Of a stretch of DNA of 64,000 nucleotides, positions 34,558 to 44,608 are shown one piece after another; the stretch's first letter is position 1, and every line of letters begins with the position of its first letter. A model generated the notes under the pieces. The model worked only from the letters and a program-made list of their open reading frames with translations. It made no database searches and was not told where the DNA came from. This DNA is from Methylocella silvestris BL2. Lineage in GTDB: Bacteria > Pseudomonadota > Alphaproteobacteria > Rhizobiales > Beijerinckiaceae. The stretch covers positions 1,178,001 to 1,242,000 of the forward strand of contig NC_011666.1 of assembly GCF_000021745.1 (NCBI RefSeq), read 5' to 3'. The position numbers and the translations under genes are program-made.

Positions 34558-36030
34558 TCAGCTCGTCTCCTCGTACCAGCTGCGTCCGTCGCGCTCGACG
34601 AGGGCGGTGGCGGAGGCTGGCCCCCAGGTGCCAGCAAGGTAGAAACGCGGCTCCAGCTGCGCCTGGTTCCACGCCTCGCGGATCGGATCGATCCAGCGCC
34701 ACGCCGCCTCGACCTCGTCACGCCGCATGAACAGCGTGGCGTTGCCGCGTATGACGTCCATCAGCAAACGCTCATAGGCTTCCGGCGCATAGATCTGGAA
34801 GGCCTTGGCGAAATTCATGTCGAGCGGCACGTGGCGCATGCGCATGCCGCCAGCGCCGGGCTCCTTCAGCATCAGCCAGAGCTTGATTCCTTCGTCGGGC
34901 TGCAGACGCACGACAAGCCGCGTCGGCAGGATCTTGACGTCCGAGGCGAAAATCGAATGCGGCACGTTACGGAAGGAAACGATCAGCTCGGACACGCGCT
35001 TTGGCAGTCGCTTGCCGGTGCGCAGATAAAATGGCGTGCCGGCCCAGCGCCAATTGTTCACATGCACCTTCAGGGCGACAAAGGTCTCGACCTCGGTGCG
35101 CGGATTGCCGACGTCTTCCGGATAGCCGGCGACGGCGCCCGTCGCGGAGGCTCCGGCGCGATACTGCCCCCGCACGGTGAAGGCCTCGTAATTGTCGGCG
35201 TCGATCGGCGCCAGCGCCTTCAGCACCTTGAGCTTCTCGTCGCGCACCGAATCGGCCTCGAACCCGGCCGGCGCCTCCATCGCGACAAGGCAGAGAAGCT
35301 GCAGCAAATGGTTCTGCACCATGTCCCGGAGCGCGCCGGAGGTTTCGTAATAGGCGCCGCGGCCCTCGACGCCGATCGACTCGGCGACGGTGATCTCGAC
35401 ATGGTCGATATGGGCGGAGTTCCACAAAGGCTCAAACAGGGCGTTGGCGAAACGCAGCGCCATCAGGTTCTGCACCGTCTCCTTGCCGAGATAATGATCG
35501 ATCCGGTAGATCTGGCTCTCGGCGAAGACGGCGCCCAGCGCGTCATTGATTTTCGCCGCGGAGACGGCGTCCTTGCCGATCGGCTTTTCGACGATGATGC
35601 GCGCGCCGGGCGTGATCAGCCCATAGGCTGCGAGCTGCGCCGCGACAGCGCCGAAGCGGTCAGGCCCGGTCGCGAGATAGAAGGCCCGGACATAGTTGGA
35701 GCTGTCCGGAAATTTCGCGGCGAGCACATCCCAGCCGGCGTCCGTGCCGATGTCGAGGCTGACATAATCGACCATGGCCAAAAAGGCGTCGACAGCGGAT
35801 TCTTGCGTCGCCTCGGCCGCGAATTGCCGCAACGCCTTGTTGACGGTCGGCTTGAAAGAGGCAGTGTCGTAATCGTGGCGCGCGGCGCCGATGATGCGGG
35901 TGCCCTCCGAAAATTGCCCGTCAAGAAAGCGCCGGAACAGCGCCGGAAACAGCTTTCGATAGGCAAGATCCCCGGTGCCGCCGAAAACGACGATATCGAA
36001 GGGGTCGACTTTAACTATGCGAGAAACCAT
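34558..36030 (-). CDS. zwf: Glucose-6-phosphate 1-dehydrogenase
   Basis: A 490-residue NAD(P)-dependent enzyme oxidising glucose-6-phosphate to 6-phosphogluconolactone, feeding edd and eda next to it. It has the coenzyme loop GGTGDLA (17-23), EKPIG near 148 and the substrate-binding RIDHYLGKE (176-184). The start at 36030 matches the family N-terminus; the ATG at 36099 adds 23 non-conserved residues. No 6-phosphogluconolactonase gene lies between zwf and edd, although pgl is often there. Confidence 0.96.
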   Translation of the reverse strand: MVSRIVKVDPFDIVVFGGTGDLAYRKLFPALFRRFLDGQFSEGTRIIGAARHDYDTASFKPTVNKALRQFAAEATQESAVDAFLAMVDYVSLDIGTDAGWDVLAAKFPDSSNYVRAFYLATGPDRFGAVAAQLAAYGLITPGARIIVEKPIGKDAVSAAKINDALGAVFAESQIYRIDHYLGKETVQNLMALRFANALFEPLWNSAHIDHVEITVAESIGVEGRGAYYETSGALRDMVQNHLLQLLCLVAMEAPAGFEADSVRDEKLKVLKALAPIDADNYEAFTVRGQYRAGASATGAVAGYPEDVGNPRTEVETFVALKVHVNNWRWAGTPFYLRTGKRLPKRVSELIVSFRNVPHSIFASDVKILPTRLVVRLQPDEGIKLWLMLKEPGAGGMRMRHVPLDMNFAKAFQIYAPEAYERLLMDVIRGNATLFMRRDEVEAAWRWIDPIREAWNQAQLEPRFYLAGTWGPASATALVERDGRSWYEETS

Positions 36031-36285
36031 CGCCCGCCCGTTCCTTTCAGCGCTTCGACCCTTTGTACCAGAACTTAGCAAGAAACGATCCGGTCCCACC
36101 TCCTTGAGCTTCGCGGGCCATCATGCTCAAGCCGGGCGCGCGATTGCCCAAAGATCGTGCGATTTACCGGCGGGCCGCGCCGGACGGCAACAGCTTTTCC
36201 TTTGCAAGGAAGATGCGAAACGCTAACGCTCAGACAGCCGGCGCGCCGGATTTCATTGGTCTTGCGGCTTTGCGGAGTTTTTTTG

Positions 36286-37761
36286 ATGTCTCGCCTGCAT
36301 GAACCTTCCGAGGCCGCGCTGCCGATCTTTTTCGTCGCCGCTTCGACCTGGCCGCAGATCCGCGGCGCGTTGCCCCCGGCTGCGGCGGCTTTTGCGCAAG
36401 CCTCGAATTTCGAGCCAAAGCCGGGATCGGCGCAGCTGTTGCCGGATGCGACCGGCGCGGCCGCAGCCGTCATCTTCGCCATCGAGGAGGAGACCGCCGC
36501 CGGCAAGGATCTGCTTTTGCCGGGCAAACTCGCCGGCGCGCTGCCGCCGGGGCTCTACCGCTTCGCTAATGAGCCGCATGATTCAAGCCTCGCCGCGCTG
36601 TCCTGGTTGCTGACCGCCTATAAATTCGGGCGCTACCGGCCCGCGTCGGCCAAGGACGCGCCGCAGCTTTGCGCGCCGGCCGGCGTCGACGCTGCGCGGA
36701 TCGAGCGGATCGCCGCGGCCGTGACGCTCGGGCGCGACCTCATCAACACGCCGGCCAATGATCTCGGGCCCGCCGCGCTCGAAGCGGCGGCGCTTGGCGT
36801 CGCGGCGCAGCATCAGGCCAGCGCGGCGGTGACGCGGGGCGAAGCCTTGCTCGCGGCCGGCCTGCCGCTGATCCACGCCGTCGGACGCGCATCGGCGGAC
36901 GCGCCGCGCCTCGTCGATTTTTGCTGGGGCGATCCTTCTGCGCCAAAGCTCACCCTTGTCGGCAAGGGCGTCTGCTTCGATTCGGGCGGCCTCGACATCA
37001 AGCCCTCGGCCGGCATGCTGATGATGAAGAAGGACATGGGCGGCGCGGCGACGGCGCTGTCGCTCGCCTCCATGATCATGGAAGGAGGCCTCAATGTGCG
37101 GCTGCGGGTCATCCTGCCGATCGTCGAGAACGCCATCTCCGGCGACGCCTTTCGGCCAGGCGACGTCTACGCCAGCCGCAAGGGCCTCACCGTCGAGATC
37201 GGCAACACCGACGCCGAGGGGCGGCTGATTCTTGCCGACGCGCTGGCGCTTGGCGATGAGGACGCGCCGGATCTTCTGATTGATTTTGCGACCCTGACCG
37301 GCGCGGCGCGGGTGGCGCTCGGCCCCGATCTGCCGCCGTTCTATACGGCGGACGAAGAGCTCGCGGCCGAGATCGCCCGCTTTGCGACGGCGGCGCAGGA
37401 CCCCGTGTGGCGCATGCCGCTCTGGGACGCCTATGACAAGATGCTCGACAGCAAGATCGCCGACCTCAACAATGTCGGCGGCGGCCCGTTCGCCGGCTCG
37501 ATCACCGCCGCGCTGTTTTTGCGCCGCTTCGTCGCCAAGGCCAAAGCCTGGGCGCATTTCGACCTTTACGGCTGGACGCCGAGGGGCAAGCCGGGCCGGC
37601 CCGAAGGCGGCGAGATCCAGGCGGCGCGGCTGCTGTATGATCTCATCGAGGCGCGCTACGGCGGGCCGCCCGCGGGATGCCCCCGCGCTGTCCATCATAT
37701 CGTGGCGCATATCGACGAGGCCGAGGAAGAAGAGCTCGGCGCCGAGGATAAATCGCCGTGA
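36286..37761 (+). CDS. M17 leucyl aminopeptidase family protein
   Basis: A 491-residue cytosolic metalloaminopeptidase that removes N-terminal residues from peptides. The signature NTDAEGRL is at 307-314. Dizinc ligands and catalytic residues lie in GKGVCFDSGG (Lys227, Asp232) and KKDMGGA (Asp250). It resembles PepA/PepB-type enzymes. The ATG at 36286 follows GGAG; an extension to 36157 is non-conserved. The NlpC/P60 gene begins 13 bases downstream, a common pairing in alphaproteobacteria. Confidence 0.92.
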   Translation: MSRLHEPSEAALPIFFVAASTWPQIRGALPPAAAAFAQASNFEPKPGSAQLLPDATGAAAAVIFAIEEETAAGKDLLLPGKLAGALPPGLYRFANEPHDSSLAALSWLLTAYKFGRYRPASAKDAPQLCAPAGVDAARIERIAAAVTLGRDLINTPANDLGPAALEAAALGVAAQHQASAAVTRGEALLAAGLPLIHAVGRASADAPRLVDFCWGDPSAPKLTLVGKGVCFDSGGLDIKPSAGMLMMKKDMGGAATALSLASMIMEGGLNVRLRVILPIVENAISGDAFRPGDVYASRKGLTVEIGNTDAEGRLILADALALGDEDAPDLLIDFATLTGAARVALGPDLPPFYTADEELAAEIARFATAAQDPVWRMPLWDAYDKMLDSKIADLNNVGGGPFAGSITAALFLRRFVAKAKAWAHFDLYGWTPRGKPGRPEGGEIQAARLLYDLIEARYGGPPAGCPRAVHHIVAHIDEAEEEELGAEDKSP

Positions 37762-37774
37762 GGCTTCAGGCCTG

Positions 37775-38635
37775 ATGCCGTTCGACCGCCGCCTCACCCC
37801 CGCCCGACCCGATCTCGCCGCCGCCCATTTGCGCGGACAGGTCGAGGCGGATGAGTTTGTCGAGGGCGTCCGGGTCAGCATTCGCACGGGGCTGGCCGAT
37901 CTGAGGCCCGAGCCCGCGCCGGATGTCTCGATCGACACCCAGGCGCTTTATGGCGAGACGGCGCTTCTCTATGAAGACCGCGAGGGTTTTGGCTGGGTGC
38001 AGCTCGAACGCGACGGCTACGTCGGCTATCTGTCGATGGCCGAAATCGGCGCGGCCGGGAACGCCGCAAGCCACAGGGTCAAGGTCAACCGCAGCTTTAT
38101 CTATCCCGCGCCCAATATGAAGCTGCCGCCGATCGGCGCCCTGCCCCTTGGCGCGCGGGTCGGCGTCGTCGAAGCGGGCGATTCCTTTGCGCGGCTTGGC
38201 GAAGGCGGGTTTGTCTTCGCCGCCCATCTTTCCCCCATCGAGGAAAAGGAGAGCGACTTCGTTGCCGTCGCGGAAAAACTCCTCCATACGCCCTATCTTT
38301 GGGGCGGCAAGTCGAGCCTTGGCCTCGATTGCTCCGGCCTCGTGCAGATCGCGCTCGACGCGGCGGGCGTAAAATCGCCGCGCGATACCGATTTGCAGGA
38401 AAAGGCGCTCGGACACGCCCTGCCCATCAATGAAGATTTATCAGGGCTTCGGCGCGGCGATCTCGTCTTCTGGCGCGGCCATGTCGGGATCATGCGCGAC
38501 GCTGAGACGCTGCTGCACGCCAATGCGCATCACATGATGGTCGCGAGCGAGACTTTGCGCCACGCCCGCGACCGGATATTGGCGAAGGCGGGGCCGCCGA
38601 TCAGCTCGATCCGGCGGCTTTTCCCGGCGGTCTGA
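37775..38635 (+). CDS. NlpC/P60 peptidase with SH3-like domains
   Basis: A 286-residue protein. Residues about 30-155 contain two bacterial SH3-like domains ([10 protein letters not shown]..., [19 protein letters not shown]). The C-terminal NlpC/P60 domain has its catalytic triad as Cys186 (LDCSGLVQ), His236 (GHVGIM) and His248 (LLHANAHH). These enzymes usually cut the gamma-D-Glu-diaminopimelate bond of wall peptides. No signal peptide is visible, and co-transcription with a leucyl aminopeptidase suggests recycling of cell-wall peptides in the cytoplasm. Confidence 0.88.
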   Translation: MPFDRRLTPARPDLAAAHLRGQVEADEFVEGVRVSIRTGLADLRPEPAPDVSIDTQALYGETALLYEDREGFGWVQLERDGYVGYLSMAEIGAAGNAASHRVKVNRSFIYPAPNMKLPPIGALPLGARVGVVEAGDSFARLGEGGFVFAAHLSPIEEKESDFVAVAEKLLHTPYLWGGKSSLGLDCSGLVQIALDAAGVKSPRDTDLQEKALGHALPINEDLSGLRRGDLVFWRGHVGIMRDAETLLHANAHHMMVASETLRHARDRILAKAGPPISSIRRLFPAV

Positions 38636-38723
38636 TTGCGTCGAGATTGATTGCGCTCATTGCATTGTCCGCGCCATCGCAGCGAAATTGCTTTTCCCAC
38701 TCGCCCGCCTTATTTCTCAAATC

Positions 38724-39314
38724 ATGCCGCTGCGCCCGATCATCATCCTGCCCGATAAACGCCTGCGCCTCGTCGCCAGGCCCGTCGCCTCCGTGGACAG
38801 CGAGGTGCGCGCGCTGATGGACGATATGCTGGAGACCATGTATGAGGCGCCCGGCATCGGCCTCGCCGCAACGCAGATCGCCGTCGACCGCCGCGTGATC
38901 GTCCTCGACGTCGCCAAGCGCCGCGATGATTCGGCCAAGGCCGATCCGATCTGCCTCGCTAATCCGGAAATCCTCTGGGCCTCGGAAGAACTGTCCTCCT
39001 ATGAGGAAGGCTGTCTCTCGATCCCGGAATTTTATGAAGAAGTCTTTCGCCCCGAGAAGGTGCGGGTCGGCTATCTCGACCGCGACGGGCGCCGCCGCGA
39101 GATCGAAGCCGACGGTCTTCTCGCCACCTGCCTGCAGCATGAGATCGACCATCTGAATGGCGTCCTGTTCATCGACCATATTTCCCGGCTGAAGCGGGCG
39201 CGCATCATCAAGAAATTCGAGAAGGCGGCGAAGCTCGACGCGCAGGAGCCAAAGCGCGCCCCGCACAGCCCGCACACGGACGCCCAAAAACCCGGCGCCG
39301 CCAGCGATCTTTGA
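38724..39314 (+). CDS. def: Peptide deformylase
   Basis: A 196-residue metalloenzyme that removes the formyl group from new proteins. All three motifs are intact: GIGLAATQ (44-51), EGCLS (95-99, metal ligand Cys97) and QHEIDHL (138-144, His139, Glu140, His143). The C-terminal 30 residues are a Lys/Pro-rich tail. The start at 38724 ([11 protein letters not shown]) fits the family. fmt and truA follow, so formylation and deformylation genes sit together. Confidence 0.96.
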   Translation: MPLRPIIILPDKRLRLVARPVASVDSEVRALMDDMLETMYEAPGIGLAATQIAVDRRVIVLDVAKRRDDSAKADPICLANPEILWASEELSSYEEGCLSIPEFYEEVFRPEKVRVGYLDRDGRRREIEADGLLATCLQHEIDHLNGVLFIDHISRLKRARIIKKFEKAAKLDAQEPKRAPHSPHTDAQKPGAASDL

Positions 39315-39381
39315 GGGGACCTTCCCCGAGCCCGCCGGCTGGGCCCGCGCCTGCCGCCCGCCCAAAACCCGGATTTTTCAA

Positions 39382-40335
39382 TTGCGCATCGTCTTCATGG
39401 GAACGCCGGATTTCGCCGTTCCCGTCCTCACTGAAATCATCGGTCAGGGCCACGACGTCGCCGCCGTCTATAGCCGCGCGCCAAAACCCGGAGGCCGGCG
39501 CGGGCTCGAGCCAACGCTTTCCCCCGTTCATGCCGCGGCGATGCGCTTCGGGCTAAAGGTCGAGACGCCGGCGAGCCTCAAATCCGACGAGGCCATTGCG
39601 ACGCTTGCGAGCTTCGAGGCCGAGGCCGCCATCGTCGTGGCCTATGGGCTGATTCTGCCTAAAGCCGCGCTCGATCTGTTTCCGCGCGGATGCCTCAATC
39701 TGCACGCTTCGCTTTTGCCGCGTTGGCGCGGCGCGGCGCCGATCCAGCGCGCCATCATGGCCGGAGACGCGGAAACCGGCGTCATGGTGATGGGAATGGA
39801 AGAAGGGCTCGATACCGGCCCGGTGGCGCTCGCCGAACGGATTGAGATCGGCCCGGAGGCAAATGCCGGCGAAGTGCATGACAGGCTGGCGCTCATCGGC
39901 GCCGATCTGATGGCGCGGGCGCTGGCGGCGCTTGCGCGCGGCAGCCTCCGCTTCACCCCGCAACCCGCCGACGGCGTGACCTATGCCGCGAAAATTGAGA
40001 AAAGCGAGGCGCGCATCGACTGGAGCGAACCGGCCAGGCGCGTGCATGATAAAATCCGCGCGCTGGCGCCCTTTCCCGGCGCCTTCTTCGAGGCCGACCT
40101 CGGCAAGGGCCCCGAACGCATCAAGATCTTGCGCGCAAAGCTCGCGCCCGGCGCCGGCGCGCCGGGAACCCTGCTCGATGATAGGTTGACGATCGCTTGT
40201 GGCGAGGGCGCCATCGCCATCCTCGACGCGCAGCGCGCCGGGCGCACGCCGATGAGCGCGGCCGAATTTTTGCGCGGCGCCTCTCTGGCGGCCGGCGTCA
40301 TTCTTCCGCCGGCGGTCAACGCCATTCCCTCCTGA
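39382..40335 (+). CDS. fmt: Methionyl-tRNA formyltransferase
   Basis: A 317-residue enzyme that formylates Met-tRNA(fMet) using 10-formyl-tetrahydrofolate. The start is TTG giving the conserved [16 protein letters not shown]. The folate-site loop [18 protein letters not shown] and the [15 protein letters not shown] segment are typical, followed by the C-terminal tRNA-binding domain. The stop overlaps the truA start (TGATG), so they are translationally coupled. Confidence 0.96.
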   Translation: MRIVFMGTPDFAVPVLTEIIGQGHDVAAVYSRAPKPGGRRGLEPTLSPVHAAAMRFGLKVETPASLKSDEAIATLASFEAEAAIVVAYGLILPKAALDLFPRGCLNLHASLLPRWRGAAPIQRAIMAGDAETGVMVMGMEEGLDTGPVALAERIEIGPEANAGEVHDRLALIGADLMARALAALARGSLRFTPQPADGVTYAAKIEKSEARIDWSEPARRVHDKIRALAPFPGAFFEADLGKGPERIKILRAKLAPGAGAPGTLLDDRLTIACGEGAIAILDAQRAGRTPMSAAEFLRGASLAAGVILPPAVNAIPS

Positions 40336-41081
40336 TGCCCCGTTTCAAGCTCCTGATCGAATATGACGGAGCGCCCTTCGTCGGCTGGCAAAGACAGGCC
40401 AACGGCTTTTCCGTGCAGGAAGCGATCGAGACCGCGCTTGGCGGTTTTACCGGCGAGTCGGTTGCGATCCACGGCGCCGGGCGGACGGACGCCGGCGTCC
40501 ATGCGCGGGGCCAGGTCGCCCATGTCGATTTTTCCCGCGACTGGCGGCCCGATGTCTTGCGCGACGCCGCCAACGCCTGGCTGCGGCCGAACCCGATCGC
40601 GATCCTCAAGGCGGAGCGCGTCGACGACGAATTCAGCGCGCGTTTCTCGGCCGTGCGCCGGCATTATCTCTATAAAATCATCAACCGCCGCGCGTCCTTG
40701 ACCCTTGAGGCCGGACGGTGCTGGGCCATTCGCCGCAGCCTCGACGCCGGGGCCATGCATGAGGCGGCGCAGACGCTGCTCGGCTTCCATGATTTCTCGA
40801 CGTTTCGCGATTCCGAATGTCAGGCGGAAAGCCCGCTGCGCACGCTGGAGCGCTTCGACGTGCTGCGCGACGGCGAAAATATCGAGATCCATGTCGCCGC
40901 GCGCTCCTTTTTGCATTCGCAGGTGCGCTCCATGGTCGGCTCGCTCGCACATGTCGGTTCGGGCAAATGGCGCGTCGAGGATATGGCGGAAGCGCTGGCG
41001 GCGAAGGACCGCCGCCGTTGCGGCGTCGTCGCGCCGCCGGAGGGGCTTTATCTGATGCAGGTCGATTACGAAGAGGCCTGA
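40335..41081 (+). CDS. truA: tRNA pseudouridine(38-40) synthase
   Basis: A 248-residue enzyme isomerising uridines 38-40 in the anticodon arm of many tRNAs. The catalytic Asp52 lies in [11 protein letters not shown]; the opening [17 protein letters not shown] and the C-terminal [11 protein letters not shown] are family marks. It shares one base with fmt. The gene ends 13 bases from the convergent AraC-type regulator gene, with a small palindrome GGTTTCGAAACC at 41083-41094 between them that could aid termination. Confidence 0.95.
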   Translation: MPRFKLLIEYDGAPFVGWQRQANGFSVQEAIETALGGFTGESVAIHGAGRTDAGVHARGQVAHVDFSRDWRPDVLRDAANAWLRPNPIAILKAERVDDEFSARFSAVRRHYLYKIINRRASLTLEAGRCWAIRRSLDAGAMHEAAQTLLGFHDFSTFRDSECQAESPLRTLERFDVLRDGENIEIHVAARSFLHSQVRSMVGSLAHVGSGKWRVEDMAEALAAKDRRRCGVVAPPEGLYLMQVDYEEA

Positions 41082-41094
41082 CGGTTTCGAAACC

Positions 41095-42123
41095 TTATCC
41101 GTTCGATAAAGCCTCCGGTCTCGGAGCATGCGACTCTTGCAGACGACTGCGCCACTCCCGCGGAGACATTCCCGTCCAGCTTCGGAATGCGCGCGTAAAA
41201 TGCGCCGGATCGGAATAGCCGAGTTCAAACGCAAGATCGGTGATGGAGAGGCCGGGCTCCTTCAGAAAAGCAGAGGCTTGCCGCAGCAACGTAGCGCGCA
41301 ACATCGATTCGAAAGTCGCGCCGCGTTCTTCCATCCGGCGCTGCAGCGTGCGCCGGGGCAAACCGAGACGCCGCGCGATCCGATCGATGCTCGGGCGTCC
41401 CGCGAGCGCTTCGCACTGAATCAGGTGAGACACGCAGGAAAGAAAGTCGTCCTCCGGCGGAATAAACAAAAAATCGTCGCCTGGCGCTTTCCGCGCCGAA
41501 CCCGGATTCGGCAATTGAAGAAGTTCGGCCGGAAATATCACGGCGGCCGCCGGCCCTGATTTCAGACTGCATCCGAAAATGGCCTCAACATCGGCCTTCG
41601 CCTGCAACGTCGCGCCCGGCAATTCGAGATGATCCGGCGCCCATCCTTTGACCGCATAGCAACGGAGAAGATCGATCATATAGCCAAGTGCCAGCAATTC
41701 GTTCTTCTGGCGGCCGACGTCGATCGGCTCCGTGATGGAATAGCTCCATTTCGCCCAACGCCCGTTCACGGCCAGCTGCATCCGCGTCGCCGCCTGGAGC
41801 AATTCGGCGAAAGCGCCAACCCCTTCTGAAATGGCCGCGCCCAAACGTGAAAACGACATGAAATGACGCCCGTAGGGTCCTAGTCCGGCAAGTCCCGCAT
41901 GAATTGAAAGTCGCGCCGGAAGCGACTCGTCGCCAATCTCGCGCGCGGCGTTTTCGATCAGCCTGAACTGGTCTCGCAGCAGGATCAGCTGATTTGGTTT
42001 TTCGATGAGTTTTATGGGCAACTCGGCGCGACGAAAAACTCGCGCAAGAGAGCCGCCGGCGCGCTCAATCTCGTCGGCGACAGGGCCGATCGTGCTGACT
42101 CTCGTGAGCGCATAGGCCGTCAT
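41095..42123 (-). CDS. AraC-family transcriptional regulator
   Basis: A 342-residue regulator. The N-terminal two thirds resemble the arabinose-binding-type domain of OruR/ArgR-like AraC proteins (about 20-200). The C-terminal 100 residues hold the double HTH (IDRIARRLGLPRRTLQRRMEERG; then LSITDLAFELGYSDPAHFTRAFRSWTGMSPREWR). The start at 42123 follows GGAG; the ATG at 42168 adds 15 residues. It is divergent from the cupin gene, a likely target. The effector is unknown. Confidence 0.9.
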   Translation of the reverse strand: MTAYALTRVSTIGPVADEIERAGGSLARVFRRAELPIKLIEKPNQLILLRDQFRLIENAAREIGDESLPARLSIHAGLAGLGPYGRHFMSFSRLGAAISEGVGAFAELLQAATRMQLAVNGRWAKWSYSITEPIDVGRQKNELLALGYMIDLLRCYAVKGWAPDHLELPGATLQAKADVEAIFGCSLKSGPAAAVIFPAELLQLPNPGSARKAPGDDFLFIPPEDDFLSCVSHLIQCEALAGRPSIDRIARRLGLPRRTLQRRMEERGATFESMLRATLLRQASAFLKEPGLSITDLAFELGYSDPAHFTRAFRSWTGMSPREWRSRLQESHAPRPEALSNG

Positions 42124-42280
42124 GGCTTCTCCACGCCAAATATCTCCTCTTGTGGCGCGAAATGGCAAATGCTGGGTTCGGCGACCTCCTAACCTGCCGC
42201 TTCCACCGAAAACATGCGCCGAAGTTTCGGGGACGGGCGCGCGCGCTCCTGCGCGCAGCCTCTACAAGGGAGCGACAGTC

Positions 42281-42715
42281 ATGACAGTCTATCAATTCGA
42301 CGAAAGCAATATTCGCTGGCATACCATCGAGGGTTTCGACCATCTTTCCTATTTCATTTATGAAGTCGACGAAATCAACAAAGGCGTTGATCTTCTCTTC
42401 AAATTCTCCGCCAATCAGAAGATTGCCTTGCACAGGCATAAAGCGAACTACAGGACTTTGGTCGTTCAGGGCGAATTGCGCATCTATCGCCCGAATGGCG
42501 AGCTGAAAGAAATACGCCCCGTTGGGAGCTATGTCGCCACCGACGCCGGCGGCGAGCCACATACCGAGGGCGGCGGCGACCAGGACGTCGTCGTCTTCTT
42601 CAGCAACCGCAATGTCGCGGACGTCATCTACGAAATTCTCGACGACGACCTACAGCCAATCGCGACATTCGGCCTGCCCGAATTCAAGGCCCTGCTCAAA
42701 GCGCAATCAACTTAG
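42281..42715 (+). CDS. Cupin-like protein divergent from the AraC regulator
   Basis: A 144-residue protein with a cupin-like double-stranded beta-helix core: ALHRHKANYRTLVVQGELRIY carries two His for a possible metal, followed by RPVGSYVATDAGGEPHTEGG with another His, then an acidic end. It resembles ChrR/acetylacetone-dioxygenase-type small cupins. The ATG at 42281 follows AAGGGAG. The 157-base shared spacer with the AraC-type gene suggests regulation by it. Substrate or ligand unknown. Confidence 0.72.
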   Translation: MTVYQFDESNIRWHTIEGFDHLSYFIYEVDEINKGVDLLFKFSANQKIALHRHKANYRTLVVQGELRIYRPNGELKEIRPVGSYVATDAGGEPHTEGGGDQDVVVFFSNRNVADVIYEILDDDLQPIATFGLPEFKALLKAQST

Positions 42716-42723
42716 CGCGGCGC

Positions 42724-43509
42724 TCAGGCCAGAGCGATCGCCGAAATCTGGCGGCCATAATCAGGCTCGTCACGATGCACGGAGCGGCGGTAGGAATAGA
42801 AATGCTCCGGCTCGGCGTAGGTGTCGCGGGCAAGGTCCTCGAAAGCGCCGATGCCGGCCGCGCGCAGCCGAAAGCCGATGAAGCCGGCAAGATCGAACAT
42901 GAAGCGCGTTTCGCGCGCCGACGGATCGAAAAACGCTGCGTAGCCGTCCGAGACGGCGACGAAGCGCTCGAAAAATTCCGGCCCGACCTCATAGCTTTTC
43001 TGGCCAATCGCCGGGCCGAGCGCTGCGACCGTCGCGGCGCGGGAGGCGCCCAGCTGCTCCATCGCCGAGAGCGTCGACTCAAGTACGCCGGTCAGCGCGC
43101 CTTTCCACCCCGCATGCGCCGCGCCGATCACGCGCGCCGTCTCGTCGGCGAAGAGGATCATGCCGCAATCGGCTCCCGTGACGCCGAGCGCAAGACCGGG
43201 GGTCGCCGTCGCCAGGCCGTCGCAATGCGGACGCGCGCTAAACGGGCCGGTCACGATCAGCGCGTCCGGCGAATGGACCTGATAGGGAACGAGCAGCCGC
43301 TCCGGCGCGACGCCGAGCAGCCTCGCCATGCGCCGCCGATTTTCCTTGACCGCCTCGGACGCGTCCTTCGATCCGACGCCGCCGTTGAGGCTCGCATAGA
43401 CGCCCGCCGAGATGCCCCCGTTGCGCGTAAAGAATCCGTGCGAAAGCCCCTCGCGCCGCAACAGACGGGCCTGCAGCGCCTGCGGCTCCGACGGCGCCTC
43501 AACTCTCAT
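42724..43509 (-). CDS. pgeF: Laccase-domain (PgeF/YfiH-like) purine nucleoside phosphorylase
   Basis: A 261-residue protein of the multicopper-like YfiH family. Zinc-binding residues are His79 (YQVHSPD), Cys115 (GADCGM) and His132 (AAHAGWKG), with the opening HGFFTRNGGISAG. Homologues act on purine nucleosides; in E. coli YfiH (PgeF) also keeps wrong amino acids out of peptidoglycan. The start at 43509 follows GGGAG and overlaps the end of the MidA gene by 11 bases, completing an lgt-midA-pgeF operon. Confidence 0.92.
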   Translation of the reverse strand: MRVEAPSEPQALQARLLRREGLSHGFFTRNGGISAGVYASLNGGVGSKDASEAVKENRRRMARLLGVAPERLLVPYQVHSPDALIVTGPFSARPHCDGLATATPGLALGVTGADCGMILFADETARVIGAAHAGWKGALTGVLESTLSAMEQLGASRAATVAALGPAIGQKSYEVGPEFFERFVAVSDGYAAFFDPSARETRFMFDLAGFIGFRLRAAGIGAFEDLARDTYAEPEHFYSYRRSVHRDEPDYGRQISAIALA

Positions 43510-44608
43510 TCGGGGCTCCCTCGGCAAAGCCCGGCGGCGGATCGAATTCGCGCCGCGTCACCGCCAGAACCTTGAACAGACGAGCCATGTCCGTCGCACG
43601 GTCGAAGCCGAGGCCTTCGCCGGCGAGACGCTCGAGCGCGCTGTTGATCGCCGCGCGCTGCGCCGGGGCGGCGGCGCGCTCCAGCGCCGAGGCCCGCTCG
43701 AAAATGCCGAGACGCGCCAGAAAATCCCCCTGCGTGACGGGTCCATGGACGGCCGCGCCGGCGCCGCGCGCCGCGCGCGCCAGCGCCGAAAAATTGACAT
43801 GCGCCGTGAGATCGGCTTCGCCCGGAGACTCCAGCGGATCCACGAATTTATGCGCGCGCATCGCCTGCAGCGTCTCGCCGCGCGCGGGCTCCTCGTAGCC
43901 GTAATCGATGGCCAGCACGGCGCCGCCCTGCGTCACAACGCGGACGCCGAGCTGCGTCATCAGCCGCGCAGCGCCGGCGCCGACTTCAAGAATATCGTCC
44001 GGCTCGCCCTTGGCGGCGATCGCGCTCTCATGCGCGCCGGAGACGCCGAAGAAGAGGCGCCCGCTCTCGTCGACGCCGATCTGGCGCTCGCGCCAGCCGC
44101 CGTCCCGATGCACATAATGGCGCACAGGCAGGGCGTCGAAGAATTCATTGGCGATGAAGATCGCAGGGCCGGGGGGAACCTCGTCGACGCTCGCATGCCA
44201 GACGATCTTGATCCCCTGCCCCTCCAGCGCCGCGCGCTGCTTTTCGCGCAAAGGCAGGCTGATTTCGACGAGATGAACCGAGATGGCGTCGCGGAAGTCC
44301 GGCGCGATCTTCACGGCCCGCAGCGCATCCGCCATCAGGGTCCCACGCCCGGGCCCGAGCTCAACCAGCTTCAGCTCCTTCGGCGCGCCCATCAGGCGCC
44401 AGACTTCGACCGCCCAAAGGCCGATCAACTCGCCAAACATCTGGCTGATCTCGGGGGCGGTGATGAAATCGCCCTCCGCGCCGACCGCGACATGCGTCCG
44501 GTAATAGCCGTAAACCGGATGGCCGAGCGCCAGCGCCATATAGCGCTCGACGCTGATCGGACCGCTTTCAAGGATCATCTCTTGCAGGAGCGTTTCAAGC
44601 GGATTCAT
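43499..44608 (-). CDS. MidA/NDUFAF7-family SAM-dependent methyltransferase
   Basis: A 369-residue homologue of mitochondrial NDUFAF7, the protein arginine methyltransferase that helps assemble respiratory complex I. It has the family opening ISVERYMALALGHPVYGYY, the FITAPEISQMFGELIG segment and the SAM loop VELGPGRGT (82-90). The ATG overlaps the lgt stop by ATGA; its end overlaps pgeF. The bacterial substrate is unproven but probably a complex I subunit. Confidence 0.92.
   Translation of the reverse strand: MNPLETLLQEMILESGPISVERYMALALGHPVYGYYRTHVAVGAEGDFITAPEISQMFGELIGLWAVEVWRLMGAPKELKLVELGPGRGTLMADALRAVKIAPDFRDAISVHLVEISLPLREKQRAALEGQGIKIVWHASVDEVPPGPAIFIANEFFDALPVRHYVHRDGGWRERQIGVDESGRLFFGVSGAHESAIAAKGEPDDILEVGAGAARLMTQLGVRVVTQGGAVLAIDYGYEEPARGETLQAMRAHKFVDPLESPGEADLTAHVNFSALARAARGAGAAVHGPVTQGDFLARLGIFERASALERAAAPAQRAAINSALERLAGEGLGFDRATDMARLFKVLAVTRREFDPPPGFAEGAPNES

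Noticed and set aside
34831-36078. Plus-strand open frame of about 415 codons
   Set aside because: Antisense to zwf, whose dehydrogenase signatures are complete.
36238-36249. 12-bp palindrome CCGGCGCGCCGG before the aminopeptidase gene
   Set aside because: Such all-GC palindromes are expected by chance in this composition, and nothing else supports a site.
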